This document shows, piece after piece, positions 30,157 through 40,941 of a stretch of 53,799 nucleotides of DNA; within the stretch, counting starts at the first letter, position 1; each line of letters opens with the position of its first letter. The stretch comes from Porticoccaceae bacterium. GTDB lineage: Bacteria > Pseudomonadota > Gammaproteobacteria > Pseudomonadales > Porticoccaceae. The notes beneath the pieces are model-generated. The model did not search any database, was not told where the DNA came from, and saw nothing but the letters and a program-made list of their open reading frames with translations. The stretch covers positions 13,546 through 67,344 of the forward strand of contig JAHEHM010000065.1 of NCBI GenBank assembly GCA_024644585.1. Direction: 5' to 3'. A program made the position numbers and the translations under genes.

Positions 30157-30834
30157 TTATTTCTTGTTTGTCTTAGTTTTTGAAGGAGCTACTTCTGCTT
30201 CTTCACCACCCAGAATCTCACCTTTGAAGATCCACACTTTAACGCCAATGACGCCATAAGTTGTGTTACCTTCAGCTGTTGCGTAATCGATATCCGCTCT
30301 TAATGTATGCAACGGAACTCGACCTTCGCGGTACCATTCAGATCGCGCAATTTCAGCACCACCTAAACGACCACCAATTTGAATCTTTACACCCTGTGCA
30401 CCAGAACGCATTGCGTTTTGAACTGCACGCTTCATGGCGCGACGGAACATAACTCTTCGCTCTAATTGCTGCGCAACATTTTGCGCCACTAGCGAAGCGT
30501 CAAGATCAGGCTTGCGAATCTCTTCGATATTGATATGAACAGGGCAGCCCATCATTTGAGAAACTTCATTACGAAGCTTCTCAACATCTTCACCCTTTTT
30601 ACCAATCACAATCCCAGGACGTGCTGTGTGGATAGTAATTCGCGCACTGTCTGAAGGACGCTCAATATCAATATTACTTACTGATGCATGGCCAAGCGCC
30701 TTCTGGATATACTCACGTACAGTGAGATCCTGATTGAGCTTGTCTGCATAGTCCCCTTTATCCGAATACCAGGTTGAAGCATGTTTCTTAACAATGCCTA
30801 AACGGATACCGGTAGGATGTACTTTTTGACCCAT
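30157..30834 (-). CDS. rpsC: 30S ribosomal protein S3
   Basis: Head protein lining the mRNA entry tunnel and contributing to ribosomal helicase activity; 225 residues. [14 protein letters not shown] starts the protein, and the type II KH domain has [16 protein letters not shown]. The C-terminal domain shows [26 protein letters not shown] short lysine-rich tail ends the protein. Confidence 0.98.
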   Translation of the reverse strand: MGQKVHPTGIRLGIVKKHASTWYSDKGDYADKLNQDLTVREYIQKALGHASVSNIDIERPSDSARITIHTARPGIVIGKKGEDVEKLRNEVSQMMGCPVHINIEEIRKPDLDASLVAQNVAQQLERRVMFRRAMKRAVQNAMRSGAQGVKIQIGGRLGGAEIARSEWYREGRVPLHTLRADIDYATAEGNTTYGVIGVKVWIFKGEILGGEEAEVAPSKTKTNKK

Positions 30835-30858
30835 TTAATGGACTCCCGAACCTTGATT

Positions 30859-31191
30859 CTATTTCTCAGAAACTTTCACAGTGATGTGACAACTGCGCTT
30901 TAAAATTCTATCCGCACGACCCTTAGCTCTTGGCTTAATACGCTTTAAGGTCATACCCTCATCAACAAAAATCGTTGATACCTTTAACTCATCAACATCA
31001 GCACCATCGTTGTGCTCTGCATTTGCAATCGCTGACTCTAATACTTTCTTAATGATGTCAGCGCCTTTCTTGGTGCTAAATTGTAAAATCTCAAGTGCAG
31101 ATTCAGCGGATTTACCGCGAATTTGATCAGCTACAAGTCTTGCTTTCTGCGCTGATAACTTGGCACCTTTTAATTTGGCTGCTACTTCCAC
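30859..31191 (-). CDS. rplV: 50S ribosomal protein L22
   Basis: Tunnel-lining protein, 110 residues. The long beta hairpin that reaches the exit tunnel contains [16 protein letters not shown], where macrolide-resistance changes occur in other species; the sequence here looks wild-type. The N-terminal [15 protein letters not shown] helix is typical. Confidence 0.98.
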   Translation of the reverse strand: MEVAAKLKGAKLSAQKARLVADQIRGKSAESALEILQFSTKKGADIIKKVLESAIANAEHNDGADVDELKVSTIFVDEGMTLKRIKPRAKGRADRILKRSCHITVKVSEK

Positions 31192-31206
31192 AATAAACCT
31201 CCTATC

Positions 31207-31479
31207 TTACTTGGCTTTCTTGTCCGCAACGTGACCTTTATAGGTACGTGTTGGAGCGAATTCACCCAGCTTATGACCAACCATTTCTTCGTTGATCAAA
31301 ACAGGAATATGTTGACGGCCATTGTGAATGGCAATAGTAAGACCCACCATATCTGGAAGAATCATTGAGCGACGCGACCAAGTTTTAATTGGGCGACGTT
31401 CATTTTTCTCAACCGCAACCTCAACCTTTTTTGCAAGGTGTAGGTCAATGAATGGTCCTTTCTTTAGAGAGCGTGGCAC
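31207..31479 (-). CDS. rpsS: 30S ribosomal protein S19
   Basis: Small-subunit head protein near the A-site finger bridge, 90 residues. [15 protein letters not shown] opens it, followed by [14 protein letters not shown] and the ending [17 protein letters not shown]. Confidence 0.98.
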   Translation of the reverse strand: MPRSLKKGPFIDLHLAKKVEVAVEKNERRPIKTWSRRSMILPDMVGLTIAIHNGRQHIPVLINEEMVGHKLGEFAPTRTYKGHVADKKAK

Positions 31480-31512
31480 GTTTGCTTTCCTCTTATAATA
31501 ATCAGTCTTCGC

Positions 31513-32334
31513 TTACTTGCGACGACGAACAATGTATTTGTCAGTGCGCTTGTTTTTGCGCGTTTTGTAGCCTTTAGTTGGCATACCCCAAGGTGAAACT
31601 GGATGACGACCACCCGATGTACGACCTTCACCACCACCATGTGGGTGATCAACTGGGTTCATAGCAACACCACGAACCGTTGGTCTAACACCTCTCCAGC
31701 GAGAAGCTCCCGCCTTACCTAGCGAGCGAAGACTATGTTCACTATTTGACACTTCACCAAGAGTCGCGCGGCAATCAACCGGAATCTTGCGCATCTCACC
31801 ACTACGTAATCTCAACGTAGCATAGGCACCTTCTCTTGCGACTAGCTGAACTGATGCTGCCGCACTACGTGCTAGCTGAGCACCTTTACCAGGCTTCATC
31901 TCAACACAGTGAATTACAGAACCCACTGGGATATTACGCAATGGTAGAGTGTTACCCGCTTTAATCGGCGCATCACTACCAGAGACTAATTTGTCACCTG
32001 CCGCTACACCCTTAGGCGCAATAATATATCGACGCTCACCGTCGGCATAACAGACAAGAGCAATGTGAGCACTACGGTTTGGATCATATTCCAAACGCTC
32101 AACTGTTGCCGGGATACCATCTTTATCACGCTTAAAGTCAATTATGCGGTAATGCTGCTTATGACCACCACCGATATGACGTACCGTGATACGACCATTG
32201 CTGTTACGACCACCTGACTTTTTCTTTGTCGCTAGTAGCGGCGCATAAGGTGCACCTTTATGTAAATCTGGATTTACAACACTAACAACAAAGCGTCTGC
32301 CTGGTGATGTTGGTTTTCTTTTAATAACTGCCAT
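31513..32334 (-). CDS. rplB: 50S ribosomal protein L2
   Basis: Largest core protein of the peptidyl-transferase neighbourhood, needed for subunit association; 273 residues. The OB and SH3-like domains are recognisable by [10 protein letters not shown] and [19 protein letters not shown]. The conserved histidine of the C-terminal loop sits in [21 protein letters not shown] (the His229 equivalent). Confidence 0.98.
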   Translation of the reverse strand: MAVIKRKPTSPGRRFVVSVVNPDLHKGAPYAPLLATKKKSGGRNSNGRITVRHIGGGHKQHYRIIDFKRDKDGIPATVERLEYDPNRSAHIALVCYADGERRYIIAPKGVAAGDKLVSGSDAPIKAGNTLPLRNIPVGSVIHCVEMKPGKGAQLARSAAASVQLVAREGAYATLRLRSGEMRKIPVDCRATLGEVSNSEHSLRSLGKAGASRWRGVRPTVRGVAMNPVDHPHGGGEGRTSGGRHPVSPWGMPTKGYKTRKNKRTDKYIVRRRK

Positions 32335-32344
32335 TTCTAAACCC

Positions 32345-32641
32345 TCACTCCGTTACCGAGAAGTCAATATCTTGACCTTCAGCAAGACGAACATAAGCCT
32401 TCTTCCAATCGCTACGCTTGCCCATGCCAGTTTTTGTACGGCGTGTTTTGCCTTTAACATTTACCACACGAACACCATCAACTTTTACCTCAAAGAGCTT
32501 CTCTACCGCTTTTTTAACTTCGAGTTTGCTCGCATCAGTTGCTACTTTAAACGCTACCTGAGTCGCTGACCCAGAAGCAGAAGCAGATTTTTCAGTGATG
32601 TGCGGTCCTAATAACACTTTGAAGAGTCTTTCTTGGTTCAT
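32345..32641 (-). CDS. rplW: 50S ribosomal protein L23
   Basis: Tunnel-exit docking protein for trigger factor and SRP, 98 residues. It begins [19 protein letters not shown] and has the basic [22 protein letters not shown]-type loop. Its ATG overlaps the rplD stop by four bases. Confidence 0.98.
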   Translation of the reverse strand: MNQERLFKVLLGPHITEKSASASGSATQVAFKVATDASKLEVKKAVEKLFEVKVDGVRVVNVKGKTRRTKTGMGKRSDWKKAYVRLAEGQDIDFSVTE

Positions 32642-33258
32642 ACCAATGTCTCCTCAAGTTTTTTCAGGGCGGCAACAGTAATTACCACCTTATCAAAATT
32701 AATTAAGCTAACTGGATCAACAGCTGCTGAGTCACAGACTTCAACCTTATGTAGGTTGCGTGAAGAAAGATAAAGGTTTTCACTCACCTCTTCTGTCACG
32801 ATAAGCGCTTCGCTTAACCCATAATCTGAAAGCTTAGAAACTAGATCTTTCGTCTTAGGTGCATCAAGGTCAAAACTCTCAACAATAATCAGACGCTCTT
32901 GACGAGCAAGCTCTGAAACAATTGACTGCATCGCAGAACGATACATTTTACGATTTAATTTTTGACTGTGATCCTGAGGCGATGCAGCAAATGTAACACC
33001 ACCAGAACGCCACAATGGGCTTCGGATAGTACCAGCACGTGCACGACCTGTTCCTTTCTGACGGAATGGCTTGCGACCACCACCAGAAACTGCAGAACGA
33101 TTCTTTTGCGCTTTAGTGCCTTGACGGGCACCGGCTAAAAACGCAACAACTGTCTGATGAACAAGATCTTGATTAAATTCTTTACCAAAGGCTACTTCAG
33201 AAACCTCAACGGTTCCTTTGTTGCCCTTAGGAGTTGCTATTGCTAATTCCATGGACAC
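32638..33258 (-). CDS. rplD: 50S ribosomal protein L4
   Basis: Tunnel-lining protein and, in E. coli, the autogenous regulator of the S10 operon by transcription attenuation and translational repression; 206 residues. The extended loop with [18 protein letters not shown] reaches the tunnel constriction and matches wild-type. Whether regulation by L4 holds here is not shown. Confidence 0.98.
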   Translation of the reverse strand: MSMELAIATPKGNKGTVEVSEVAFGKEFNQDLVHQTVVAFLAGARQGTKAQKNRSAVSGGGRKPFRQKGTGRARAGTIRSPLWRSGGVTFAASPQDHSQKLNRKMYRSAMQSIVSELARQERLIIVESFDLDAPKTKDLVSKLSDYGLSEALIVTEEVSENLYLSSRNLHKVEVCDSAAVDPVSLINFDKVVITVAALKKLEETLV

Positions 33259-33263
33259 TCCCC

Positions 33264-33899
33264 TTAAGCCTTAACTGCTGGCCGAACAACAACGTCACCA
33301 CCAGGCGCGCCAGGGACGGCACCTTTAATCAGTAGCAAATTGCGTTCCGCATCAACGCGGATAACTTCTAAATTCTGAGTAGTACACTGCTCAGCACCCA
33401 TATGACCTGCCATCTTCTTACCCTTGAATACTCGACCAGGCGTTTGGTTTTGACCAATCGAACCAGGAGCACGGTGAGAGATAGAGTTACCATGCGTCGC
33501 ATCCTGCATGGTGAAGTTCCAACGTTTAACACCGCCTTGGAAGCCTTTACCTTTAGAGGTACCGGTCACATCAACTTTTTGGCCCTGCTCAAAACGCTCA
33601 ACTGTAAGCGCGCCGCCAATCTCGAATGCTTCATCTGTATTATCAGAACGGAATTCCCATTGCCCACGACCAGCCTCAACACCTGATTTGGCGAAGTGGC
33701 CTGCTTGGGATTTTGTTACACGGGATGCTTTTACGGAGCCAGTGGTGACCTGAATAGCTGAATAGCCGTCAGTCTCCAAAGACTTAATCTGGGTAATAAG
33801 GTTGGGTGACGCTTCTATCACAGTAACTGGAATAGACGCACCATCCTCGCTAAATACACGAGTCATGCCGCATTTGCGGCCGACAAGACCTATACTCAT
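33264..33899 (-). CDS. rplC: 50S ribosomal protein L3
   Basis: One of the first proteins to join the 50S particle; its finger reaches the peptidyl-transferase centre; 211 residues. [20 protein letters not shown] starts it. The conserved glutamine methylated by PrmB in E. coli (Gln150) falls in the [18 protein letters not shown] loop. Confidence 0.98.
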   Translation of the reverse strand: MSIGLVGRKCGMTRVFSEDGASIPVTVIEASPNLITQIKSLETDGYSAIQVTTGSVKASRVTKSQAGHFAKSGVEAGRGQWEFRSDNTDEAFEIGGALTVERFEQGQKVDVTGTSKGKGFQGGVKRWNFTMQDATHGNSISHRAPGSIGQNQTPGRVFKGKKMAGHMGAEQCTTQNLEVIRVDAERNLLLIKGAVPGAPGGDVVVRPAVKA

Positions 33900-34010
33900 T
33901 TTTATGACCTCTCAGTGTACGGGGCTCTTACCCGCTACGGCTGTCTATTTCAAGACATTACACTTTTAAATTAAGCCCAGCATCAAATGCTGAGCAGCTA
34001 CAGCTGTTAA

Positions 34011-34322
34011 TTAACCCAGACTAATCTGGACATCAACCCCTGCGGCAAGATTCAATTTCATTAGCGCATCAACAGTTTTTTCTGTTGGCTCGACAATGTC
34101 GATTAAACGCTTGTGTGTACGAATTTCGTACTGATCTCGTGCATCCTTGTTCACGTGAGGAGAAATCAACACTGTGAATCTTTCCTTGCGCGTTGGCAAA
34201 GGAATTGGACCACGAATCTGTGCGCCTGTGCGTCTTGCTGTCTCAACAATTTCTTGTGTCGAGGTGTCGATCAACTTGTGATCAAACGCTTTAAGGCGAA
34301 TTCTAATGCTTTGGTTTTGCAT
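34011..34322 (-). CDS. rpsJ: 30S ribosomal protein S10 (NusE)
   Basis: Small-subunit head protein that also joins NusB in transcription antitermination and bridges NusG to the ribosome; 103 residues. It starts [19 protein letters not shown] and carries [23 protein letters not shown]. First gene of the S10 operon. The GGAG ribosome-binding site lies in the loop of a small AGCG/CGCT hairpin (34326-34339), so access to it may be structure-dependent. Confidence 0.98.
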   Translation of the reverse strand: MQNQSIRIRLKAFDHKLIDTSTQEIVETARRTGAQIRGPIPLPTRKERFTVLISPHVNKDARDQYEIRTHKRLIDIVEPTEKTVDALMKLNLAAGVDVQISLG

Positions 34323-34411
34323 AGAAGCGAAACTCCGCTATCAATACTTAAATTTCCTGATGACCAATTCTACTGAACTGACACCAACTTACCCCTTAAA
34401 AAGGAGCGCGA

Positions 34412-34440
34412 ATTCTAGAGGTGCTGCCCGAGCCTGTCAA
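34412..34440 (-). promoter_or_regulatory. sigma70 promoter of the S10 operon
   Basis: On the minus strand TTGACA (34440-34435) and TAGAAT (34417-34412) are exactly 17 nt apart, 6/6 and 5/6 consensus. The discriminator reads TCGCGCTCC, GC-rich as in stringently controlled promoters. Predicted start near 34405 gives a leader of about 80 nt before rpsJ. It lies just downstream of the tufA terminator, so S10 transcription is independent of tufA. Confidence 0.85.
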
Positions 34441-34507
34441 GCTAATTAACACATAGATCCATATTTTTTACTTTCTACTGACTAATCAGCCAGTCAAAAA
34501 GGGTAGC

Positions 34508-34545
34508 GCTAAAAAAAGAGGGTATGAAAACCCTCTTTTTTTAGC
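34508..34545 (-). terminator. Intrinsic terminator of tufA
   Basis: A perfect 16-bp inverted repeat (GCTAAAAAAAGAGGGT and its complement) with a six-base loop lies 13 nt after the tufA stop. In the minus-strand RNA the GC core GAGGGU/ACCCUC is followed by seven U residues. Confidence 0.93.
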
Positions 34546-34557
34546 ATAGCTTAAATC

Positions 34558-35781
34558 TTAGTCGATGATTTTAGCTACAACACCAGCACCTACTGTGCGG
34601 CCGCCTTCACGAATTGCAAAACGAAGACCTTCTTCCATCGCAATTGGGTGAATCAATTCAACTTCCATCTGAACGTTGTCACCTGGCATTACCATCTCTG
34701 TTCCTGCTGGTAATTCACAGGCACCTGTAACGTCAGTAGTACGGAAATAAAACTGTGGACGGTAGCCTTTAAAGAATGGTGTATGACGACCACCTTCATC
34801 TTTAGACAATACATAAATCTCTGAAGTGAACTTGGTGTGTGGCTTAACAGAACCAACATGAGCCAATACCTGACCACGCTGTACTTCTTCACGCTTAGTA
34901 CCACGTAGCAATACACCTACGTTCTCACCTGCACGACCTTCGTCCAACAACTTACGGAACATCTCAACACCCGTACATGTCGTCTTCTCTGTCGCTGCAA
35001 TACCTACAATCTCAATCTCTTCACCAACCTTGATAATACCGCGCTCAACTCGACCCGTTACTACCGTTCCTCGACCTGCAATTGAGAATACATCTTCAAT
35101 TGGCATCAAGAATGGTTGATCAATCGCTCGTACTGGCTCAGGAATGTATGAATCTAACGCTTCAACCAACTTAGTCACTGCTGTAGTACCTAGCTCGTTG
35201 TCGTCTTTACCTTCCAACGCCATTAGCGCTGAACCAACAATAATTGGTGTGTCGTCACCAGGGAACTCATAAAGATCAAGCAACTCACGTAGCTCCATCT
35301 CAACTAGCTCTAGCATCTCTGTGTACTCTTCTGAACCAACACCGCCACAGTCTTCTGCAAGAAGGTCAGCTTTGTTCAAGAATACTAATACATAAGGTAC
35401 ACCTACCTGACGTGACAATAGGATGTGCTCACGCGTCTGTGGCATTGGGCCATCAGTCGCACCACATACCAAAATAGCGCCGTCCATCTGAGCAGCACCA
35501 GTAATCATGTTCTTAACGTAATCCGCGTGACCCGGGCAATCTACGTGTGCGTAGTGACGAATCGTTGAATCATATTCAACGTGTGCCGTTGAGATCGTAA
35601 TACCACGCTCTCTTTCTTCTGGCGCATTATCAATCTGATCGAAGGCTTTCATCTCGCCACCGTATACTTCTGCACAAACGCGCGTCATCGCCGCCGTTAA
35701 GGTCGTTTTACCATGGTCAACGTGGCCAATTGTGCCTACGTTAACGTGCGGCTTACTTCTTTCAAATTTTTCTTTTGACAT
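34558..35781 (-). CDS. tuf: Elongation factor Tu
   Basis: GTPase that delivers aminoacyl-tRNA to the ribosomal A site. It has 407 residues. G1 is GHVDHGKT (19-26), the catalytic histidine lies in DCPGHADYV (81-89), and NKAD is at 136-139. Domain I carries about ten extra residues after NKAD ([11 protein letters not shown] region, about 142-152) compared with the 394-residue E. coli protein; a 407-residue form is known from some marine gammaproteobacteria. GAGGAG precedes the ATG. It is one of two copies: the 115 bases of the other tuf at the right edge are identical to this gene's 3' end. It has its own promoter because fusA2 separates it from fusA. Confidence 0.98.
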   Translation of the reverse strand: MSKEKFERSKPHVNVGTIGHVDHGKTTLTAAMTRVCAEVYGGEMKAFDQIDNAPEERERGITISTAHVEYDSTIRHYAHVDCPGHADYVKNMITGAAQMDGAILVCGATDGPMPQTREHILLSRQVGVPYVLVFLNKADLLAEDCGGVGSEEYTEMLELVEMELRELLDLYEFPGDDTPIIVGSALMALEGKDDNELGTTAVTKLVEALDSYIPEPVRAIDQPFLMPIEDVFSIAGRGTVVTGRVERGIIKVGEEIEIVGIAATEKTTCTGVEMFRKLLDEGRAGENVGVLLRGTKREEVQRGQVLAHVGSVKPHTKFTSEIYVLSKDEGGRHTPFFKGYRPQFYFRTTDVTGACELPAGTEMVMPGDNVQMEVELIHPIAMEEGLRFAIREGGRTVGAGVVAKIID

Positions 35782-35876
35782 CTTAGAGTCTCCTCAACAA
35801 AAGCGAATCACTATTATTTAATAAATTTTTTGTGCATCCCGAGCAAATATAAAAGCTCGAGCGCGTAAGGAACGCA

Positions 35877-35904
35877 ATCTTATACTGGGATTTTTAAGAG
35901 TCAA
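35877..35904 (-). promoter_or_regulatory. Candidate promoter of tufA
   Basis: TTGACT (35904-35899) and TAAGAT (35882-35877) on the minus strand are separated by 16 nt, 5/6 and 4/6 consensus, about 96 nt before the tufA ATG. A promoter is needed here because fusA lies beyond an oppositely oriented gene. Confidence 0.6.
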
Positions 35905-36027
35905 CTTTTAAGGCGCAAAAAGTCCTTTTTTTTACGATTTTTAGCAAAATTTTGTGTTTTTTTGCCAATTTTGCACATTTAAACCAGAAATTCTCAATTT
36001 TTTATGCGCTCTTTGAAGAATATCCTG

Positions 36028-36033
36028 TATACT
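36028..36033 (+). promoter_or_regulatory. Candidate -10 element of fusA2
   Basis: TATACT, preceded directly by TG, lies 50 nt before the fusA2 ATG and is followed by an alternating CG tract (CGCGCGCG), a GC-rich discriminator. No good -35 was found at 16-18 nt, so an activator or extended -10 may be involved. Confidence 0.45.
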
Positions 36034-36082
36034 CGCGCGCGTTTTTATATCCAATAAATAGCCTAGAAAGCCGAGTAAAAAA

Positions 36083-38167
36083 ATGACAGATTTGACGAAT
36101 TATAGAAATATTGGCATCTTCGCCCACGTTGACGCGGGCAAGACCACAACAACCGAAAGAATTCTTAAACTCACCGGTAAAATTCATAAAACCGGCGAAG
36201 TTCATGATGGTGCAGCAACCACTGATTTCATGGAACAGGAACAGGAGCGCGGCATTACCATTCAGTCAGCTGCTACTACCTGCTTCTGGAAGGATCACCG
36301 CTTAAACATCATCGATACCCCTGGGCACGTTGACTTCACTGTTGAAGTTTATCGCTCACTCAAGGTCCTAGATGGTGGCGTGGGTGTATTCTGTGGCTCT
36401 GGTGGCGTTGAGCCTCAATCAGAAACTAACTGGCGTTATGCTAATGACTCCGAAGTTGCTCGAATCATTCTTGTTAACAAGCTTGACAGAATGGGTGCTG
36501 ACTTCTACCGAGTGGTTGACCAAGTAAAGAAAGTACTTGGCGCTAACCCACTGGTTATGACCTTACCTATCGGTCGTGAAGATGATTTTGTAGGCGTTGT
36601 TGATGTGTTGAGTAAGCAAGCTTACGTTTGGGACGACACCGGTCTTCCTGAAAATTTTGAAATTGTCGATGTCCCTGCCGATATGGTCGACGACCTTGAA
36701 ATGTATCATGAGCAGCTCATTGAAACAGCTGTTGAGCAAGATGATGATCTAATGATGGCTTACATGGAAGGTGAAACGATTTCCACTGAAGACATCAAAC
36801 GCTGCATACGTAAAGGAACAATTGCACTAGACTTTTTCCCAACTTATTGTGGCTCAGCGTTTAAAAACAAGGGCGTCCAACTAGTTCTAGATGCTGTTAT
36901 TGATTACTTACCAAGCCCAACTGAAGTTGACGCACAGCCGTTAACCAATGAAGAAGGCGAAGAAACTGGTGAAGTAGCTACTGTATCGACGGATGAGCCG
37001 CTTAGAGCGCTAGCATTTAAGATTATGGACGATCGATTTGGCGCACTGACCTTCGTACGTATCTATTCTGGCGTACTTAATAAAGGCGATACCATTCTTA
37101 ATTCGGCAACGGGTAAAACCGAACGTATCGGCCGAATGGTAGAGATGCATGCCGATGATCGCAATGAGCTAAATTCAGCTCAAGCAGGCGATATTATCGC
37201 CATCGTGGGCATGAAGAACGTGCAAACGGGTCATACGTTATGTGACCAGAAAAACCCTTGCACATTGGAACCTATGATCTTCCCTGATCCAGTGATTTCT
37301 ATCGCTGTAAGCCCGAAAGATAAGGGCGGCTCTGAAAAAATGGGTGTTGCACTGGGTAAAATGATTGCTGAAGACCCTTCTTTCTGCGTTGAAACAGATC
37401 AAGACAGTGGCGAAACCATTCTTAAGGGAATGGGTGAACTTCACTTGGATATTAAAGTAGATATCCTTAAACGCACCTATGGTGTTGAGCTAGAAGTAGG
37501 TCAGCCTCAGGTTGCTTATCGCGAAACTATCACCATGCCAGTTGAAGATAGCTACACGCACAAGAAACAATCTGGTGGTTCTGGTCAGTTCGGTAAGATC
37601 GACTATCATATTCGTCCTGGCGAAACTGGCTCTGGCTTTACTTTCTCATCTACTGTTGTGGGCGGTAACGTTCCTAAAGAATTTTTCCCAGCAATTGAGA
37701 AAGGCTTTGCGGGCATGCTAGAAGAGGGCCCACTTGCTGGATACCCTGTATTGGATGTTGAAGTTGAACTTTATGATGGTGGCTTCCACGCAGTAGATTC
37801 ATCGGCAGTAGCTTTCGAAATCGCTGCTAAAGGCGCTTATCGTCAATCTATGCCAAAAGCTGGTCCACAAATTATTGAGCCAATCATGAAAGTCGACGTA
37901 TTTACTCCAGAAGATCATGTGGGTGATGTTATTGGTGATCTTAACCGTCGCCGCGGCATGATTAAAGATCAAGAGCCTGGCGTAACCGGTGTTCGCATTA
38001 AAGCGGATGTTCCTCTTTCAGAAATGTTTGGTTATATTGGTCATCTTCGAACTATGACTTCAGGTCGTGGTCAGTTCTCTATGGAGTTCTCGCACTACAA
38101 CCCATGTCCGCAAAACATTGCTGACGTTGTTATTGCTGAAGCGAAAGAGCGCAAAGAAGCTAAGTAG
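36083..38167 (+). CDS. fusA2: Second elongation factor G (EF-G2 type)
   Basis: Translational GTPase with all five EF-G domains, 694 residues. G1 is AHVDAGKT (14-21); switch I reads [25 protein letters not shown] and NKLDRMG are intact, so it should hydrolyse GTP. The domain IV tip is [14 protein letters not shown], unlike [13 protein letters not shown] of the neighbouring fusA. It matches the Vibrio/Shewanella EF-G2 type as I remember it ([14 protein letters not shown] start, about 695 residues). It is on the plus strand between fusA and tuf, converging with fusA across a bidirectional terminator. The precise role of this type (translocation, recycling or stress) is not known to me; the position in the str operon is unusual. 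Confidence 0.93.
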   Translation: MTDLTNYRNIGIFAHVDAGKTTTTERILKLTGKIHKTGEVHDGAATTDFMEQEQERGITIQSAATTCFWKDHRLNIIDTPGHVDFTVEVYRSLKVLDGGVGVFCGSGGVEPQSETNWRYANDSEVARIILVNKLDRMGADFYRVVDQVKKVLGANPLVMTLPIGREDDFVGVVDVLSKQAYVWDDTGLPENFEIVDVPADMVDDLEMYHEQLIETAVEQDDDLMMAYMEGETISTEDIKRCIRKGTIALDFFPTYCGSAFKNKGVQLVLDAVIDYLPSPTEVDAQPLTNEEGEETGEVATVSTDEPLRALAFKIMDDRFGALTFVRIYSGVLNKGDTILNSATGKTERIGRMVEMHADDRNELNSAQAGDIIAIVGMKNVQTGHTLCDQKNPCTLEPMIFPDPVISIAVSPKDKGGSEKMGVALGKMIAEDPSFCVETDQDSGETILKGMGELHLDIKVDILKRTYGVELEVGQPQVAYRETITMPVEDSYTHKKQSGGSGQFGKIDYHIRPGETGSGFTFSSTVVGGNVPKEFFPAIEKGFAGMLEEGPLAGYPVLDVEVELYDGGFHAVDSSAVAFEIAAKGAYRQSMPKAGPQIIEPIMKVDVFTPEDHVGDVIGDLNRRRGMIKDQEPGVTGVRIKADVPLSEMFGYIGHLRTMTSGRGQFSMEFSHYNPCPQNIADVVIAEAKERKEAK

Positions 38168-38183
38168 TACTTTCTTCTGTGCT

Positions 38184-38216
38184 AAAAAAACCCCGCTATT
38201 TCTAGCGGGGTTTTTT
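38184..38216. terminator. Bidirectional intrinsic terminator between fusA2 and fusA
   Basis: Stem CCCCGCTA/TAGCGGGG (38191-38210, four-base loop) is flanked by seven A residues on the left and six T residues on the right, so it can end both convergent EF-G transcripts. Confidence 0.94.
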
Positions 38217-38255
38217 ATTATCTAGGAAAAATTTTAACTGTTTAAACTTGGGTTA

Positions 38256-40358
38256 TTAGCCCATGTTTTTAGAAATAATCGCATCTGAAACATTCTTTGG
38301 CGCTTCTGCGTATTTATCAAATTCCATGGTAAAAGTGGCACGCCCCTGGGTGGCCGATCGCAAATCAGTGGCATAACCAAACATCTCTGCTAAGGGCACC
38401 TCAGCGTTGACTACCTTACCCGATGGGTTTTCATCCATACCATGGATAATACCGCGACGACGGTTAAGATCGCCCACTACATCACCCATATTTTCTTCAG
38501 GAGTGACTACTTCAACAGTCATCATTGGCTCTAGTAAAACCGCACCCCCCTCATCAGCCAACTTTTTGGTAGCCATGGAGGCGGCGATCTTAAATGCCAC
38601 TTCCGATGAATCCACGTCATGGAAAGAACCATCATAAAGTGTGGCCTTAACACCTAGCAGCGGATAACCCGCTAGAACACCATTCTGCATCTGCTCTTCA
38701 ATGCCCTTACTCACAGCAGGAATAAACTCTCGAGGTACCGTACCGCCAACAATTTCATTTACAAATTCAAGACCTTCGGCGCCGGCATCTTCAGCGGGTT
38801 CAAACTTAAGCCAAACATGCCCATATTGACCGCGACCCCCCGACTGCCGAACAAACTTACCTTCAATTTCACAGTTGTTGAGGATTGTTTCACGGTAGGC
38901 TACCTGCGGTTTACCAATATTAGCTTCCACAGAAAATTCACGGCGCATTCGGTCGACTAGGATATCTAGGTGGAGCTCACCCATCCCCGAGATAATAGTT
39001 TGACCACTTTCTTCATCTGTTTTAACTTTAAAAGAGGGGTCTTCTTGTGCCAACTTTCCTAGCGCCACTCCCATTTTTTCTTGGTCCGCTTGAGAGCGTG
39101 GCTCAACTGCCACCGAAATAACCGGCTCTGGGAATTCCATTCGCTCAAGTACAATCTTTCCGTTTTCAGCACACAGCGTATCACCGGTTGTGACGTCTTT
39201 AAGACCAATGGCAGCAACAATGTCGCCGGCAAGGACTTCTTTAACCTCTTCACGGCTGTTGGAATGCATCTGTACCATTCGACCAACACGCTCGCGTTTC
39301 ATTTTAACCGAGTTATAAATTGCTGTACCGCTCTCTAGCTTGCCTGAGTAAACCCGCATAAAGGTAAGCGTGCCCACAAAGGGGTCAGTCGCAATTTTAA
39401 AGGCTAGCGCGGAAAATGGCGCATCATCATCTGCTGGGCGAACGTCGCGCTTTCCGCCATGAACTTCACCTTCAATAGCCTTAACTTCGGTGGGTGAGGG
39501 AAGATATTCAACAACCGCATCGAGCATGGCTTGAACGCCTTTATTCTTGAAGGCCGAACCACCGAGAACTGGCACAATCTCGTTCGCTAGGGTGCGTAAT
39601 CGAATACCCTGTTTAATCTCTTCCTCAGTAAGGGATTCACCCTCGAGGTATTTTTCCATGAGGTCATCATTGGCTTCCGCGGCAGCCTCGATAATTGATT
39701 CATGCATTTCAGTACATTCATCAAGCAAGTCTTCGGGAATATCCGAATATTCAAAAGTCATGCCTTGGTCAGCTTCATTCCACAAGATCGCCTTCATCTT
39801 GATAAGATCGACCACGCCTTTGAAATTTTCTTCTGCACCAATGGTCATCTGTAACGGAACGGCAATAGCACCCAATCGTGTGCCCAATTGATTAACCACT
39901 TCCTTAAAATCAGCGCCGGCACGATCCATTTTGTTAACGAATACCATGCGTGGCACTTCATATTTGTTAGCCTGTCGCCATACGGTTTCCGTTTGCGGCT
40001 GAACACCTGAGGAGCCACATAAAACAACCACTGCGCCATCTAATACTCGCAGTGAGCGCTCTACTTCAATGGTGAAATCTACGTGCCCAGGCGTATCAAT
40101 AATATTGATTCGGTGATCGGAAAACTGAGCATCCATACCGCGCCAGAAACAGGTAGTAGCGGCGGAGGTAATGGTAATACCACGCTCTTGCTCTTGCTCC
40201 ATCCAATCCATTGTTGCAGCACCGTCATGTACCTCACCTATTTTGTGAGATAAACCCGTATAAAAAAGCACGCGCTCAGTAGTGGTGGTTTTACCTGCGT
40301 CAACATGCGCACAGATACCAATATTACGGTAACGACTGATGGGGGTTTTACGGGCCAC
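38256..40358 (-). CDS. fusA: Elongation factor G (canonical str-operon copy)
   Basis: Housekeeping EF-G for translocation and, with RRF, ribosome recycling; 700 residues. G1 is AHVDAGKT (17-24), switch I reads [20 protein letters not shown], and domain IV carries [13 protein letters not shown] and [16 protein letters not shown]. The start is GTG at 40358 with AGAGGA about 7 nt upstream. It lies downstream of rpsL-rpsG as in the usual str operon, but a terminator-like hairpin separates it from rpsG, and tuf does not follow directly. Confidence 0.98.
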   Translation of the reverse strand: MARKTPISRYRNIGICAHVDAGKTTTTERVLFYTGLSHKIGEVHDGAATMDWMEQEQERGITITSAATTCFWRGMDAQFSDHRINIIDTPGHVDFTIEVERSLRVLDGAVVVLCGSSGVQPQTETVWRQANKYEVPRMVFVNKMDRAGADFKEVVNQLGTRLGAIAVPLQMTIGAEENFKGVVDLIKMKAILWNEADQGMTFEYSDIPEDLLDECTEMHESIIEAAAEANDDLMEKYLEGESLTEEEIKQGIRLRTLANEIVPVLGGSAFKNKGVQAMLDAVVEYLPSPTEVKAIEGEVHGGKRDVRPADDDAPFSALAFKIATDPFVGTLTFMRVYSGKLESGTAIYNSVKMKRERVGRMVQMHSNSREEVKEVLAGDIVAAIGLKDVTTGDTLCAENGKIVLERMEFPEPVISVAVEPRSQADQEKMGVALGKLAQEDPSFKVKTDEESGQTIISGMGELHLDILVDRMRREFSVEANIGKPQVAYRETILNNCEIEGKFVRQSGGRGQYGHVWLKFEPAEDAGAEGLEFVNEIVGGTVPREFIPAVSKGIEEQMQNGVLAGYPLLGVKATLYDGSFHDVDSSEVAFKIAASMATKKLADEGGAVLLEPMMTVEVVTPEENMGDVVGDLNRRRGIIHGMDENPSGKVVNAEVPLAEMFGYATDLRSATQGRATFTMEFDKYAEAPKNVSDAIISKNMG

Positions 40359-40391
40359 AATTTTTCCTCTGAAACTATTATTTTTAAGCGC

Positions 40392-40419
40392 AAAAAGGCG
40401 GCTAAAATAGCCGCCTTTT
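40392..40419 (-). terminator. Intrinsic-terminator-like hairpin between rpsG and fusA
   Basis: Stem GGCGGCTA/TAGCCGCC (40397-40415, three-base loop) is followed on the minus strand by five U residues, in the 86 nt between rpsG and fusA. It should stop or attenuate rpsL-rpsG transcripts before fusA. No promoter is obvious between it and the fusA GTG, so partial readthrough is likely. Confidence 0.75.
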
Positions 40420-40444
40420 CACGAACAATACTACTAAGTATAGC

Positions 40445-40915
40445 TTAGAAACGGAAGTGCGAGAACGCCTTGTTAGCTTCTGCCATACGGTGTACATCTT
40501 CACGCTTCTTAACGGCTCCACCCTTGCCTTGAACTGCATCAATCAGCTCACCAGCTAGACGTTGTGGCATAGACTTCTCACCACGTTCTCGGGCGTAGTC
40601 TACCAACCATCTCATAGCCAGTGCAGTTCTTCGCGATGGACGAACTTCTACAGGTACTTGATAGGTGGCACCACCTACACGGCGAGATTTAACCTCTACC
40701 ATAGGTGCTACGTTGTCCAAAGCTTCTTGGAATACTTCCACGGGATTTTTCTTAAGGCGTTGTTCAACAAGATCCAATGCACCATAAACAATCCGCTCAG
40801 CAACTGATTTCTTACCGCTGACCATAACGTGGTTCATAAATTTAGCGAGGGTAATATCACCGAATTTTGGATCTGGTAATATTTCACGCTTTGCTACTAC
40901 TCTTCTTCTTGGCAT
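40445..40915 (-). CDS. rpsG: 30S ribosomal protein S7
   Basis: Primary binder of the 16S 3' domain at the mRNA exit channel and, in E. coli, repressor of the str operon; 156 residues. It opens [20 protein letters not shown] and carries [27 protein letters not shown] and the ending AFSHFRF. Confidence 0.98.
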   Translation of the reverse strand: MPRRRVVAKREILPDPKFGDITLAKFMNHVMVSGKKSVAERIVYGALDLVEQRLKKNPVEVFQEALDNVAPMVEVKSRRVGGATYQVPVEVRPSRRTALAMRWLVDYARERGEKSMPQRLAGELIDAVQGKGGAVKKREDVHRMAEANKAFSHFRF

Positions 40916-40941
40916 CGTTTTGCCCTTCTCTTCAGGTTTGC

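Larger units (their letters stand above)
35782..36082. other. Divergent AT-rich intergenic region between tufA and fusA2
   Basis: This 301-nt gap carries no gene. It holds the minus-strand tufA promoter and leader on the left, T-rich tracts in the middle (35926-35962), and the candidate fusA2 promoter on the right. The tufA leader of about 90 nt contains a CGAGC/GCTCG hairpin. No repeat or mobile-element end was recognised. Confidence 0.7.
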
